A DNA stretch of 64,000 bases from Vibrio sp. Isolate32 (GTDB taxonomy: Bacteria > Pseudomonadota > Gammaproteobacteria > Enterobacterales > Vibrionaceae). A program made the translations under genes and the position numbers. The stretch spans positions 95,055 through 159,054 of the forward strand of contig NZ_JAKEUQ010000006.1 in NCBI RefSeq assembly GCF_022397955.1. The letters are read 5' to 3'. Positions 38,795 to 48,376 of this stretch are shown piece by piece. How positions within the stretch are numbered: the first letter of the stretch is position 1; every line of letters begins with the position of its first letter. Under the pieces are notes generated by a model. That model was not told where the DNA came from. It saw nothing but the letters and a program-made list of their open reading frames with translations, and searched no databases.

Positions 38795-39313
38795 TTATTG
38801 GGTATGTTCCACAATGATCAGCTCATCGGTATTAAAACCACGCTCTTTCGACATCGCTTTAAACTTCTCCATCACTTCTGGTGCGACTTCAGGGGTTCTT
38901 GCTAATAGCCATAAGTAATCAGTGTCGGGCCCAGAAACGAACGCGTATTGGTATCCTTCCTCTTCCAATTCAAATACCACATAGGCACCATAAAACGGAC
39001 CGAAGAACGACACCTTTAAGTAACCTTGGTCGCTACCTTCAACAAAGTACGCTTTGCCTTCAGCCTCATTCCATTCGCCCTCTTCAGCCGAATAGCCGCG
39101 GTTAATCACTTTTACGCCGCCATCATCGCGTAGGCTGTATTCAGCGCTCACATTACTTAAACCGCGCTCAAACGAGTGGTCTAAGCGAGCCACTTCGTAC
39201 CATTTCCCTAAATATCTATCCAATTCAAACTGCTGAACTGGCTTGACGGTTTCTGGCATGCCAACGCATCCGCCCAATAAAATCACACTCAGCAGCAAAA
39301 GTATTTTCTTCAT
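38795..39313 (-). CDS. blc: Bacterial lipocalin, outer-membrane lipoprotein (Blc/VlpA-like)
   Basis: 172-residue lipoprotein with lipobox LLGGC-V (Cys about 16), predicted outer-membrane. The lipocalin signature YLGKWYEVARLDHSFERG (about 34-51) and GFNTDELIIVEHTQ near the C-terminus identify the Blc family, first described in V. cholerae as VlpA. Members bind fatty acids or lysophospholipids and are stress-related. Monocistronic. Confidence 0.92.
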   Translation of the reverse strand: MKKILLLLSVILLGGCVGMPETVKPVQQFELDRYLGKWYEVARLDHSFERGLSNVSAEYSLRDDGGVKVINRGYSAEEGEWNEAEGKAYFVEGSDQGYLKVSFFGPFYGAYVVFELEEEGYQYAFVSGPDTDYLWLLARTPEVAPEVMEKFKAMSKERGFNTDELIIVEHTQ

Positions 39314-39460
39314 CCTAACCTCGACTTGTTTTAATCGTAATACGAGTAAGTCATTTGAGTCTTAACTTACGTCCTTGTTAATACGTGAACCCCATTAGCA
39401 TGGTTCATATAACATTAAATTATTCAGACGTTTATGGAAATCGTTTCGTTGGTGAATGAA

Positions 39461-39738
39461 TCAAAGCCGCTTCATTGACTCTCGATATTGAGTAGGAGTC
39501 ACCTGCTTATAAGATTTGAACTGGCGATTGAAGTTCGCTTGGTTATCATAACCGACTTTTTCCATAATCAAATTCACAGGCAGACTTGTATTTAGCAGTA
39601 AATCACACGCCACATTTAATCTAATTTTCTTCAACCGCTGACTGAAGCTCTCGTTGTAGTGCTTTTAAAACAAAGGCCTGACGCTGCTCTCACTAACATA
39701 CAAATGACTAGCTAAGTCATTTACTGAAAAGTATTGGA
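39461..39738 (-). pseudogene. AraC-family regulator remnant with in-frame stop
   Basis: The minus strand encodes an AraC C-terminal DNA-binding domain: FSVNDLASHLYVSESSVRPLF, then a TAA stop in frame, then KHYNESFSQRLKKIRLNVA and EKVGYDNQANFNRQFK to the stop at 39461. The stop falls between the two helix-turn-helix units. No upstream sensor domain of the protein is found; homology ends near 39738. The gene is dead. Confidence 0.85.
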
Positions 39739-39811
39739 TATTGCGCTAACGGTACTCATCCAACTTTCTCCGCTAAATATACTGCAGGTGAACTTAATCA
39801 GGAGAGCAACT

Positions 39812-39982
39812 ATGGACACTTTATTATTAAAAATACGCGATATGATTCATGCCACACGTCAGCAGTGGATCGGAGAAATCACCTACAGCCACAATATTAA
39901 AGGTGACCACACGTGGAAACTTTATGGCTATCACTCATACACCGAGTACAAGAATGATCTGCTTAAAAGTTTGAAACAATAA
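39812..39982 (+). CDS. Small hypothetical protein (56 residues)
   Basis: Starts MDTLLLKIRDMIHATRQQW and ends NDLLKSLKQ; a Trp/Tyr-rich middle (WIGEITYSHNIKGDHTWKLYGYHSY). It has a strong RBS, AGGAG, seven bases before the ATG. No membrane segment and no family recognised. A longer in-frame reading from 39734 overlaps the AraC remnant and is not favoured. It could be the stump of a larger gene. Confidence 0.5.
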   Translation: MDTLLLKIRDMIHATRQQWIGEITYSHNIKGDHTWKLYGYHSYTEYKNDLLKSLKQ

Positions 39983-40113
39983 CCATGATGAAAGGCATAC
40001 CAAAGCCACAATACGCGGGGTAATCGCGGCTTTTGTTCCTCATTCATGTAAAGTTTCACACTGACCACTCGCTTTCTATACTTATTAAACAGTGGAACAT
40101 GGAAGACACAATA

Positions 40114-41832
40114 ATGAACAACAAGCTTACTCTGCCACGCACTGCATTAGCCGCTTTAGTCACAACGTTAAGTGCCGTATCACCGGCCCTCGCACAAGCT
40201 AAATCAGCAGTGCAAAGCCAAGCGGCTGACCAAATTTTCACTAATGCCGATATATACGGGCATCGAGAGTCAGATTCTATCGTTACCCATGACAGCAAGA
40301 TCATTTTTATTGGCGACCTCGAAGAAGCCAAAACGTTTCAAGGGCAGAATACCGACGTTATCGACTTAGGGAATGCTTTTGTTCTGCCGGGTTTCATAGA
40401 CAACCACAACCATGTTTTTGAGGCCGCCTCTGAGCTGGGTGGCACTTGCGAGCTGGATTCAGAAGCAACACTTGAAGAACAAATCCCCTACTTAGAAGCC
40501 TGCAAAATCAATGCTGATTCAAACGGCAGAGGATGGTTGATGGGGTATGGATTTTCTTTGGAATCCACAATCAACAGTGACTCCGAGTACACGCCACTTG
40601 AGATCATCGACAGTGTCTTCCCCGATCGACCAGTCGTGATCATGGAGCAAACTTCACATTCAATGTGGGTTAACTCCAAAGCGCTAAAAATCGCCCGAAT
40701 TAGTCCCCAATCACCAGATCCACAAGGCGGAGCATATTTAAAAGATCCTACAAGCGGTAAGCTCAACGGCATCTTACTGGACAACGCCGGTGACCAAGTC
40801 ATGGAAATGGCGTGGAACAGTCAAAGCGAACTCTTCGAACAAAGTTACCAAGGCTTAATGTACGGCCTTAAAGAAGCGGCCGCGCACGGTATCACCACCA
40901 TAGGTGACGGTAGAATGTATTGGAAGCGCGGTTGGTATGATATTTGGCTAGAAGCCGAGCAAAACCAAGACCTTACAGCGCGCGTCTCATTGCGCCCTTG
41001 GGTTTACCCTTCCATGGCCATGCCTTCTCAATTGGAAGTGTTTGAGAAGATGTACTCAGATGAAAAAAGTCGTCTATTGTTGGTCGATCAGGTGAAAATG
41101 TACAGCGATGGTATTTTTATCAATGGCACAGCAAAAACGCTCGCTCCGTACTTAGATACTTACTTACCAAACTCTCCTAACGGCTTGAACTACATCCCAC
41201 CAGCACAGATGAAGCAGTGGTTAACGGCCCTAGAAAAAATCGGCTTTAGTGCCCACATACATGCCATTGGTGACGGCGCAGTTCGAGAATCTTTAGATGC
41301 CATCGAGAGCGTACGTAAGCAAGGTTCGAAAAAGCCATACACACTAACTCACGTTGAATTGATCAATAATGAGGATGTTCCACGATTTAAACAACTCGGC
41401 GTAACCGCAGATTTCCAAGTTGGATCAGACTACGTCGCGCAACATGACCACGAATGGGCTAATGCCTTCCTTGGAGCTAGACGCGCGAAAGCCATGATGA
41501 ACCTCGACGCAATCCTCAAAACCGACGCCAATATCACGTTAAGCAGTGACTGGAACGTACACGACATCAACCCACTGGTTGGCATCGCGAATAGCTTGAT
41601 CATGGGAAAGACCGGTCTAACCGATATCTATACCGCCATCGACGCTTACACCCTCAACGCAGCTAAAAGCCTAGGAATTGATGATATTACGGGCACGATT
41701 GAAGTTGGTAAATCTGCAGACTTCGCCATTCTAGATAAAGATATCACCACCTTGTCAGCAAGAGGCATCGCCAAGACTCAAGTGCTAATGACGGTACTGC
41801 GTGGCGATGTGGTGTATACGCAGAACGATTAA
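40114..41832 (+). CDS. Secreted metal-dependent amidohydrolase, YtcJ-like (Amidohydro_3)
   Basis: About 572 residues with a signal peptide (MNNKLTLPRTALAALVTTLS, then AVSPALAQA) that directs it to the periplasm. The amidohydrolase core shows the HxH metal motif GFIDNHNH (98-100), KMYSDGIFINGTA, HIHAIGDGAV and LSSDWNVH near the end, and the composite N/C-terminal beta-sandwich (SADFAILDKDI). Substrate unknown. ATG at 40114 has GGAAG eight bases upstream; upstream in-frame starts would bury the signal peptide. It is convergent with the MFS gene, only three bases between stops. Confidence 0.88.
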   Translation: MNNKLTLPRTALAALVTTLSAVSPALAQAKSAVQSQAADQIFTNADIYGHRESDSIVTHDSKIIFIGDLEEAKTFQGQNTDVIDLGNAFVLPGFIDNHNHVFEAASELGGTCELDSEATLEEQIPYLEACKINADSNGRGWLMGYGFSLESTINSDSEYTPLEIIDSVFPDRPVVIMEQTSHSMWVNSKALKIARISPQSPDPQGGAYLKDPTSGKLNGILLDNAGDQVMEMAWNSQSELFEQSYQGLMYGLKEAAAHGITTIGDGRMYWKRGWYDIWLEAEQNQDLTARVSLRPWVYPSMAMPSQLEVFEKMYSDEKSRLLLVDQVKMYSDGIFINGTAKTLAPYLDTYLPNSPNGLNYIPPAQMKQWLTALEKIGFSAHIHAIGDGAVRESLDAIESVRKQGSKKPYTLTHVELINNEDVPRFKQLGVTADFQVGSDYVAQHDHEWANAFLGARRAKAMMNLDAILKTDANITLSSDWNVHDINPLVGIANSLIMGKTGLTDIYTAIDAYTLNAAKSLGIDDITGTIEVGKSADFAILDKDITTLSARGIAKTQVLMTVLRGDVVYTQND

Positions 41833-41835
41833 AAC

Positions 41836-42975
41836 CTAGCCTCGTTCTAAACCTAAGGAACTCTTTTTATTAGATACTGAAAACGATGCGGCAAGAATGA
41901 GTGTGGCAAAGATCAGACACAAATAGATTGGGTATAGCGGATGGAGAGTTGCGGTGAACGCCAGCAACGACGCGACTCCATAGCCAGGTGTGTGAGACAT
42001 CGAAATGAAGCCTACGGCAGTACCGGGGGCTTCATTTTGTTTTTCAGTCGCAAATACCGTGTATGCAGGAACAAGCAGCGCAGCGCCAAAGCGATACATA
42101 GTTGTGGGCGTCAATTTGCTTTTCTTAACCACCAAAACTTGAGTCGAAAAAGTACACGCTGCACTAATGGTTAATAATACGCCAATCGCATCACTCACTT
42201 TTTCAGTTGACCAACTAGTAACAGCATAAATGAGTGGCGAGAAGCTATATTGCTTTAATGCCACTGTCGCACAAAGCAACAACCCGCTCGACAAAAACAC
42301 CCATAGCCCTTTTTGGGGCAGCCACGATGCGCTCTCTCGCTGGGCCTGCTTGGTACTTAGCATTGCCGGTTCAGGCAAGAAAATAGCTAAGACTAGCGCA
42401 ACACACGGCAGTAGAATCATCAACATGAGCGGTGAGAAATAAGAAAATTTGAGTGCCACAATTGAAATGAGTGGGCCAATCAATCGACCAGCACTCAAAC
42501 CGATACTCACCGATGTTATCGCCTGCAAGCGGTTCTTCTCACCACACAACAATATTGCCCAGTGCTGACTTGCCGGCACCAAACCTGCGACCGTGCAGCC
42601 ATATAGAATTCGTGCGATGACCAGCCCAATAAAACAGACAATGTACACACGATCACTATGGCTATCCGATTGAAAATAGCCGCTATTCATTGCAAACAGT
42701 GTCAATAACGCAAAGCTAACCGCCATTCCAGATAACGCCTGTAACACCACTTTCTTTGGGCCATGTTTATCACTGTACCTTCCCCAAAAAGGGGCGGAAG
42801 ACAAAAACCGCAAACTTCCAATCGCGATAAATATAGACCACGTAGGTAAGCTGAACGCAGAGTGTTCAACAAGAAACGGTAAGGAGACAAGTAAGCCGTT
42901 TTGTCCTATGCCCATCAACGCCGAAATCAGGCTAATGGCCCCTAAATGAAATTTTTTGTTTTGTATAACGGACAT
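41836..42975 (-). CDS. MFS transporter divergent from the aerobactin-uptake operon
   Basis: 379-residue major facilitator with about 12 membrane segments and the loop 2-3 motif GRYSDKHGPKKVV (about 65-77). It lies divergent from vatC with a Fur-box-like palindrome in the shared 153-base region, so iron control is likely. Position suggests a siderophore-related transporter, for instance an exporter of the ShiF/PvsC kind, but no biosynthesis gene is present. Assignment of substrate is inference only. Confidence 0.8.
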   Translation of the reverse strand: MSVIQNKKFHLGAISLISALMGIGQNGLLVSLPFLVEHSAFSLPTWSIFIAIGSLRFLSSAPFWGRYSDKHGPKKVVLQALSGMAVSFALLTLFAMNSGYFQSDSHSDRVYIVCFIGLVIARILYGCTVAGLVPASQHWAILLCGEKNRLQAITSVSIGLSAGRLIGPLISIVALKFSYFSPLMLMILLPCVALVLAIFLPEPAMLSTKQAQRESASWLPQKGLWVFLSSGLLLCATVALKQYSFSPLIYAVTSWSTEKVSDAIGVLLTISAACTFSTQVLVVKKSKLTPTTMYRFGAALLVPAYTVFATEKQNEAPGTAVGFISMSHTPGYGVASLLAFTATLHPLYPIYLCLIFATLILAASFSVSNKKSSLGLERG

Positions 42976-43056
42976 AGTATCGAGATTGATTAAGCTATTT
43001 TCGAAAGCAAGTGAGTGGGCAACAACATGAATGGCAGTAAACTAATTGATTTGAAG

Positions 43057-43069
43057 AATGATTATCATT
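43057..43069. promoter_or_regulatory. Fur box between MFS gene and vatC
   Basis: AATGATTATCATT is a perfect 6-1-6 palindrome matching the core of the Fur consensus GATAATGATAATCATTATC. It lies 60 bases upstream of vatC and about 85 from the MFS start. Confidence 0.8.
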
Positions 43070-43128
43070 TGTTTTTCATTATGTTACATTAACGGCTAGT
43101 AGCCTATAACTCAACTTCATATTTCACT

Positions 43129-43896
43129 ATGTACAAACTTACCAATGCCTCGTTCGAAATCGACGGTAAGAAGATCCTCTCCCCTACCCAATTAACCTTT
43201 GAGCCTAAAAAGGTCACCACATTACTTGGTCATAATGGATGCGGTAAATCGACTCTCATGAAACTACTGAGTCGACAAAATGCCCCAACCCAGGGAGAAG
43301 TATTCTTGAACGAACAACCACTGTCTTCCTACAGTAACCTAGAGTTTGCACATCAAGTCGCTTACCTACCGCAGCACCCACCTATTACTGATGGTGTTAC
43401 CGTTCGTGAGTTAGTTTGCTTTGGTCGCTACCCTTGGAAAGGCGCATTTGGAAGATACAGCAAAGAAGACTACCAAATTGTCGATGAAGCTATTGAGAAA
43501 GTAGGCTTGAACGCTTTCTCAGATAGATTCGTTGCAACCCTATCGGGTGGTGAGCGACAAAGAGCTTGGGTCGCCATGCTGCTTGCTCAACAAAGCCAAT
43601 GTATTTTATTAGACGAACCAACATCGGCATTAGATGTTGCCCATCAACATGAGTTACTGGCTTTAATTCGAGAACTTAACCAATCGCTTGGTTTGACCGT
43701 GATTATGGTACTTCATGACGTCAATATGGCGGCAAAATTCAGTGACCATCTTATTGCTCTTCACTCCGGTGAAGTGATCGCTTCTGGCTCTCCGAAAGAG
43801 TTGATGACACCGGAAACGCTGATGAAAATCTATGGCATGGAGCTGGCGCTATTCGACCACCCTGAAACAGGGCAACCAATCAGTTATATCCCTTAA
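43129..43896 (+). CDS. vatC: Ferric siderophore ABC transporter ATPase (VatC/FhuC-like)
   Basis: 255-residue ATPase with Walker A GHNGCGKST (about 34-42), signature [15 protein letters not shown] (about 141-155) and Walker B CILLDEP (about 162-168), of the FecE/FhuC group. The order ATPase-binding protein-fused permease equals E. coli fhuCDB and the vibrio vatCDB genes for aerobactin. Linkage to iutR and iutA supports ferric aerobactin as substrate; other hydroxamates are possible. Confidence 0.85.
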   Translation: MYKLTNASFEIDGKKILSPTQLTFEPKKVTTLLGHNGCGKSTLMKLLSRQNAPTQGEVFLNEQPLSSYSNLEFAHQVAYLPQHPPITDGVTVRELVCFGRYPWKGAFGRYSKEDYQIVDEAIEKVGLNAFSDRFVATLSGGERQRAWVAMLLAQQSQCILLDEPTSALDVAHQHELLALIRELNQSLGLTVIMVLHDVNMAAKFSDHLIALHSGEVIASGSPKELMTPETLMKIYGMELALFDHPETGQPISYIP

Positions 43897-43913
43897 ATGA
43901 TGAGGAATCTGTT

Positions 43914-44825
43914 ATGAAAAAGTTCATGGCGTTACTGTCTGTCTTATTCGTATTTAATGCTTATGCGCTAGAGAGCCCTCATGCATTAGAAATCACACAC
44001 GAAATGGGAACCGCTTCTTTCGAAACAACCCCTAAAAAAGTTGTGGCGTTAGATTGGGTTCTGTCAGAAACGGTGCTCAGCCTTGGCGTTGAGCTAGAAG
44101 GCATTGCCGATGCCAAAGGCTATCAACAGTGGGTTGTGAAGCCAGAGTCGAACCAAGGTGTCACCGATGTTGGTTCTCGACGCGAGCCTAACTTAGAACT
44201 ATTAACTAAGTTGAAGCCTGATGTAATCCTAATTAGCGAACACATGGCTGCGGCTTATCACCAACTCAATAAAATTGCTCCGGTGTTAGTTTATAGCGTT
44301 TACAGCCAAAAGAAGCAGCCGATTGAATCTGCAACGGCGATTACGTTGTCGCTTGGTAAATTGTTCGACCAAGAACAAAGAGCTCAACAAATTATTGCAG
44401 ACACAAAGCAGCGACTTCACGACAACGGTGAGAAAATACAAGCAGCAGGCAATTCAGATAAGCCATTGATCTTTGCACGTTTCATCAACGATAAAACTTT
44501 ACGAATTCACAGCCAAGGTTCACTAGCTCAAGCGACCATTCAAGCGATGGGGCTAAAAAACGATTGGCAGGAACCGACCAACCTTTGGGGCTTTAGCACC
44601 ACAGGTGTCGTTAGGCTCGCGGAACATCAACAAACAAACGTGATGCTTTTTGGTCCTTTGACTGAAAACGAAAAAAATCAACTCACTCAATCTGCACTTT
44701 GGCAGGCAATGGAATTCACCAGAACAGATTCAGTGTATGAGCTTCCGAGCATCTGGACCTTTGGAGGTCTTATCGCTGCGCAAAGATTTAGTGACCACAT
44801 AACAGAACTACTGACCCAAAAATGA
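43914..44825 (+). CDS. vatD: Periplasmic ferric siderophore-binding protein (VatD/FhuD-like)
   Basis: 303 residues with a signal peptide (MKKFMALLSVLFVFNAYAL). Class III binding-protein features are KVVALDWVLSETVLSLGV and REPNLELLTKLKPDVILIS. Delivers the ferric siderophore from the outer-membrane receptor to the permease. RBS GAGGA. Its stop overlaps the permease start (ATGA), indicating translational coupling. Confidence 0.85.
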   Translation: MKKFMALLSVLFVFNAYALESPHALEITHEMGTASFETTPKKVVALDWVLSETVLSLGVELEGIADAKGYQQWVVKPESNQGVTDVGSRREPNLELLTKLKPDVILISEHMAAAYHQLNKIAPVLVYSVYSQKKQPIESATAITLSLGKLFDQEQRAQQIIADTKQRLHDNGEKIQAAGNSDKPLIFARFINDKTLRIHSQGSLAQATIQAMGLKNDWQEPTNLWGFSTTGVVRLAEHQQTNVMLFGPLTENEKNQLTQSALWQAMEFTRTDSVYELPSIWTFGGLIAAQRFSDHITELLTQK

Positions 44826-46822
44826 TAGCAACCACCAAGATTGAAGGTTCAGCAGTGGCAAGAACTCACGTTAAAACAGTCGCTCTATCGGTTACGGCTG
44901 TTCTCCTTATCTGCTCGCTACTGCAGGTAACTGCCCCCTACTCGAAAGGCATTGAGTTGATTTGGGATACGCTCTTTCATTTTGATTCAGCGAACTACCA
45001 ACACCTGATCACCCATCTCACTTATTTACCCAGACTTGCTGTTGCACTCCTGTGTGGTTTTGCACTAGCGGTCGCCGGCTGTGTGATGCAGTTTGTGTTA
45101 CGTAACCCTATTGCTTCACCCACGACACTGGGTGTCGCTGCGGGCGCAGAGCTAGGTATGGTATTGGGTTTGCTTTTAATCCCGGCAAGTGTCGCTGTTC
45201 CTCTTTTTATCCCTGCTTTCATTGGTGGCTGCCTTGCTACGGGTTTAGTCTTTGCACTCAGCTCTGCACGTGGGTTTTCGCCACTGCATATGGTTCTGGC
45301 GGGTATGGTCGTGAGCCTATTTTTAGGATCACTCAACACCATGCTACTGATGCTGCATGAGCAACAGCTTACCAGTGTATTCGTATGGGGCGCTGGTGTG
45401 CTTAACCAAAATGATTGGTCTAGCGTTCAAGTTTTATTACCCCTGATTGCCATTCCAACTCTACTACTGCTCGCCCTGCAAAGACCATTATCTGCATTAC
45501 AGTTTGGTGATAATGTCGCCACTTCGCTAGGCGTGAACATTAAGCAAATCAAACTGTTGTGTCTATCACTCGCAATCTTTATCACCGCTGCGGTAGTCAG
45601 TGAGGTGGGCTTAATCGGCTTTGTAGGTATTGTTGCCCCAGCGATTGCAAGGCTGCTAGGCGTTAGATCATTAGCTAAACAAATTTTAACCAGTGGCTTG
45701 ATCGGTAGTTTAATCCTATTGATTGTCGATTTAGTGATTCAGCCATTCTCAGGTTTTGGTGGAGAGCTACTACCAACGGGCGCAATGACAGCATTACTTG
45801 GCGCTCCATTTTTATTGTGGCTATTGCAACGTACTAAACTTCAATCGGCTCTCAAGAGCCGTAACGAGCATATAGAACAGTACAAGCGAGTTAGCACAGC
45901 CAAAACCTTGATTGCTATGTCTTTGGTATTGGCGGTTACATGTTTGATTGCGCTCACTGTCGGCAAAAACCAATTCGGCTGGAGTATTGAGATTCATGAA
46001 TCCTTATTCGAATTACGCACGCCACGAGTACTGGTTGCACTGTTAGCCGGTATTGGCCTTGCTTTTGCAGGTACCATTATTCAGCGCATTTCAATTAATC
46101 CGATGGCGAGCCCGGAAGTATTGGGCATAAGTTCAGGTGCTGCCCTAGCGCTGGTTCTTGGCACACTCTGGGGCAACTCGATTGGACGCGAAGAACAAAT
46201 GCTGCTTGGTACACTTGGAGCAACGTCTGTTACGGCTGTAGTTTGGTTGATGGGCAGAAAGCACAACTTCGCGCCAACGCAAACTCTATTAACCGGTATC
46301 GCGTTAAGTGCAGGGCTGGATGCTTTGCTGCGTATTACGATGAGTTCAGGTAACGAAAATGCCACGGCACTGCTGACTTGGTTATCGGGTTCAACGTATC
46401 TGGTTGCCACACAAGATGTCGTTTTACTTGCTGTTGGTGTGACAATTGTTGGTGCTATTTCCCTTTCACTGCATCGCTGGATTGAGCTTATAAACCTGGG
46501 GGAAGTAACCACCAGCAGTTTGGGGATGAACACAACCACAGTTCGCTTAGCCTTGCTGTTATTGGTCGCAACACTGACTACGCTGTGCACCATCGTTATT
46601 GGTCCGCTGAGCTTCATCGGACTGTTAGCGCCTCACATGGCCCGCTCGCTTCACCAATATAGAGCGCTCCCGCAAATGCTAACAGCGGCATTGTTGGGCG
46701 CGATCATCATGGTCGCAGCGGACTGGATTGGCCGTACGTTGTGGTTCCCTTGGCAGTTCCCTGCTGGGCTGCTTGCTTCTCTACTTGGGGGTGGCTACTT
46801 CCTTTACCTAATGAGAAAGTAA
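44822..46822 (+). CDS. vatB: Fused double-length siderophore permease (VatB/FhuB-like)
   Basis: 666-residue membrane protein with two FecCD-type halves (about 10-335 and 345-666), each with its own MASPEVLGISSGA-like segment (RNPIASPTTLGVAAGAELG; INPMASPEVLGISSGAALA) and GFVGIVAPAIAR / GLLAPHMAR loop that contacts the ATPase. This duplicated form is typical for FhuB and not for split FecCD pairs. Last gene of vatCDB. Confidence 0.9.
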   Translation: MIATTKIEGSAVARTHVKTVALSVTAVLLICSLLQVTAPYSKGIELIWDTLFHFDSANYQHLITHLTYLPRLAVALLCGFALAVAGCVMQFVLRNPIASPTTLGVAAGAELGMVLGLLLIPASVAVPLFIPAFIGGCLATGLVFALSSARGFSPLHMVLAGMVVSLFLGSLNTMLLMLHEQQLTSVFVWGAGVLNQNDWSSVQVLLPLIAIPTLLLLALQRPLSALQFGDNVATSLGVNIKQIKLLCLSLAIFITAAVVSEVGLIGFVGIVAPAIARLLGVRSLAKQILTSGLIGSLILLIVDLVIQPFSGFGGELLPTGAMTALLGAPFLLWLLQRTKLQSALKSRNEHIEQYKRVSTAKTLIAMSLVLAVTCLIALTVGKNQFGWSIEIHESLFELRTPRVLVALLAGIGLAFAGTIIQRISINPMASPEVLGISSGAALALVLGTLWGNSIGREEQMLLGTLGATSVTAVVWLMGRKHNFAPTQTLLTGIALSAGLDALLRITMSSGNENATALLTWLSGSTYLVATQDVVLLAVGVTIVGAISLSLHRWIELINLGEVTTSSLGMNTTTVRLALLLLVATLTTLCTIVIGPLSFIGLLAPHMARSLHQYRALPQMLTAALLGAIIMVAADWIGRTLWFPWQFPAGLLASLLGGGYFLYLMRK

Positions 46823-46847
46823 CCTTTCAACAAGCCTATTAATTTCT

Positions 46848-46885
46848 CCTCCACTTCGCTGAACTCCGAAGTGGAGGCTTATTTC
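46848..46885 (+). terminator. Hairpin after vatB
   Basis: Perfect 11-base stem CCTCCACTTCG / CGAAGTGGAGG; downstream T-richness is only moderate. Confidence 0.7.
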
Positions 46886-47043
46886 AATTCTGTCTTTACC
46901 CCTTCAATCCTTGTTTATCCTCTCACCGACATCGCTAATCCGGAATACTAGCAATTGTTTTTTGGTTGCAGAAACACAATAAATGGTATTCGAGCACTTT
47001 TATGTTTACCATGGTTCCAATAACAAACTGATTTGTAAGCCCT

Positions 47044-48000
47044 ATGGACATAACGACAATTACAAAGCTCCAACAAGACTTGCTGTTTAAAGTCATTGCT
47101 AGCTTAAAAGCCGAAGACGCTAAAGCCGGTAGTAGCCTCAATGAATCTTCTTTGGCACAACAATTCGAAGTTTCAAGAAGTCCAATACGCGCCGTTTTAA
47201 AACATTTGTCGAGTCAGGGCATTACTAAGGTTGTTCCCTATAAAGGTTCGGTGCTTCAAATGGATGCGGCTGATATTAAGCTAGACGTACCGACAGACGA
47301 CGAACAGCCCCGCCAAGAACAACTGTACCTGAATATTTTAATGGACCTGTTCTTTGGGGAATTAAGCAGCTCCTTCTCGGAAAAAGATTTACAAGAACGG
47401 TATGAGGCCAACCGTGGCGAAATTCAAAATGTCACTCGCCTACTAGAAAGCGATGGTATTTTCCGTCGCAGCCCCGGCTATAAATGGCAACTTGATGGTG
47501 TTCTAAACACACTTGAAAGGCATACCGAGAGCTATCGATGCCGCTTGATCTTTGAACCCGCAGGACTACTTGAGCCGACATGGAACTTAAAGCGTAGCGA
47601 ACTCGAAGCATGCCGAGATCGCCATATATACGCCATCAACAATCCAAAATCGACTTCCGCTAGTCAACTTTTTGCGCTGAGTGTCGACTTCCATGAACTG
47701 ATCGCAGCTAGCTCCGGAAACCGATTTTTGTTAGGGATGATGCAACAACAAAATCGTCTACGTAAGGCTACGGATTTGGTCTCTATGCATATTCAATCTT
47801 CCGTGGTTAAGTCATGCCAGCGCCGCTTGGACATCATGGATCTAGTTCTAGAAGGCGACAATCAAAGTGCCTCAACACAACTAGCCCAACTGCTCGAAAA
47901 CGATATACGAGTAATGAATCGCACCTACAACAATGTCATGAACGTATCGCGCGAGCAACGAGAACAATTACTCAGCAGTCTTTCAGGAAAAAACAACTAA
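47044..48000 (+). CDS. iutR: GntR-family regulator, IutR-like
   Basis: 318 residues: GntR winged helix-turn-helix near the N-terminus (about 12-75, with LAQQFEVSRSPIRAVLKHLSSQG), a second winged-helix-like segment (about 98-150), and an FCD-like helical domain. Placed between vatCDB and iutA, as IutR of V. vulnificus, a repressor of aerobactin-uptake genes that I recall. The ligand would be ferric aerobactin or a related signal (inference). Confidence 0.78.
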   Translation: MDITTITKLQQDLLFKVIASLKAEDAKAGSSLNESSLAQQFEVSRSPIRAVLKHLSSQGITKVVPYKGSVLQMDAADIKLDVPTDDEQPRQEQLYLNILMDLFFGELSSSFSEKDLQERYEANRGEIQNVTRLLESDGIFRRSPGYKWQLDGVLNTLERHTESYRCRLIFEPAGLLEPTWNLKRSELEACRDRHIYAINNPKSTSASQLFALSVDFHELIAASSGNRFLLGMMQQQNRLRKATDLVSMHIQSSVVKSCQRRLDIMDLVLEGDNQSASTQLAQLLENDIRVMNRTYNNVMNVSREQREQLLSSLSGKNN

Positions 48001-48005
48001 CCTAG

Positions 48006-48032
48006 GAGCAGCATACTTTGATGCTGCTCTCT
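48006..48032 (+). terminator. Terminator after iutR
   Basis: Nine-base stem GAGCAGCAT / ATGCTGCTC, followed by TCTCTTCATTT; moderate T-run. Confidence 0.7.
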
Positions 48033-48159
48033 CTTCATTTACTTTCCGTCGCCTCTCGCCCAACGCAAAAAATACTATTTAATCATAAGCTTAATATGAA
48101 ACCAGACATAAGAGCTGGGCTTTAACGATCCTATAAAACAGACACTATTATTGCATTTG

Positions 48160-48223
48160 AAAATAAATTGCATTCTCATATTGTTTTTTCACATCAGAAA
48201 TACAATAATAATGATTCTTATTT
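48160..48223. promoter_or_regulatory. Two Fur-box-like sites upstream of iutA
   Basis: TTGCATTCTCAT near 48169-48180 (reverse reading ATGAGAATGCAA) and AATAATGATTCTTATT near 48206-48221 both resemble Fur half-site arrays. They sit 155-215 bases before the receptor ATG. The region 48033-48376 otherwise holds no gene. Confidence 0.65.
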
Positions 48224-48376
48224 AGACCAAGAGCAGAAACAGCAGTAATAACGACTCACTTATCCGATTCGTCATTACTCACCACTCTGTTGAGTCTGGA
48301 TAAACACAATAAAAAATAGAGTCACCGCGCCAAAAGAAATGTGTGCAGCCTTTCATTGATAAATGCAGAGAAAAAA

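Noticed and set aside
39734..39811. N-terminal extension of the small gene at 39812
   Set aside because: The extension overlaps the dead AraC gene, while the ATG at 39812 has a strong RBS.
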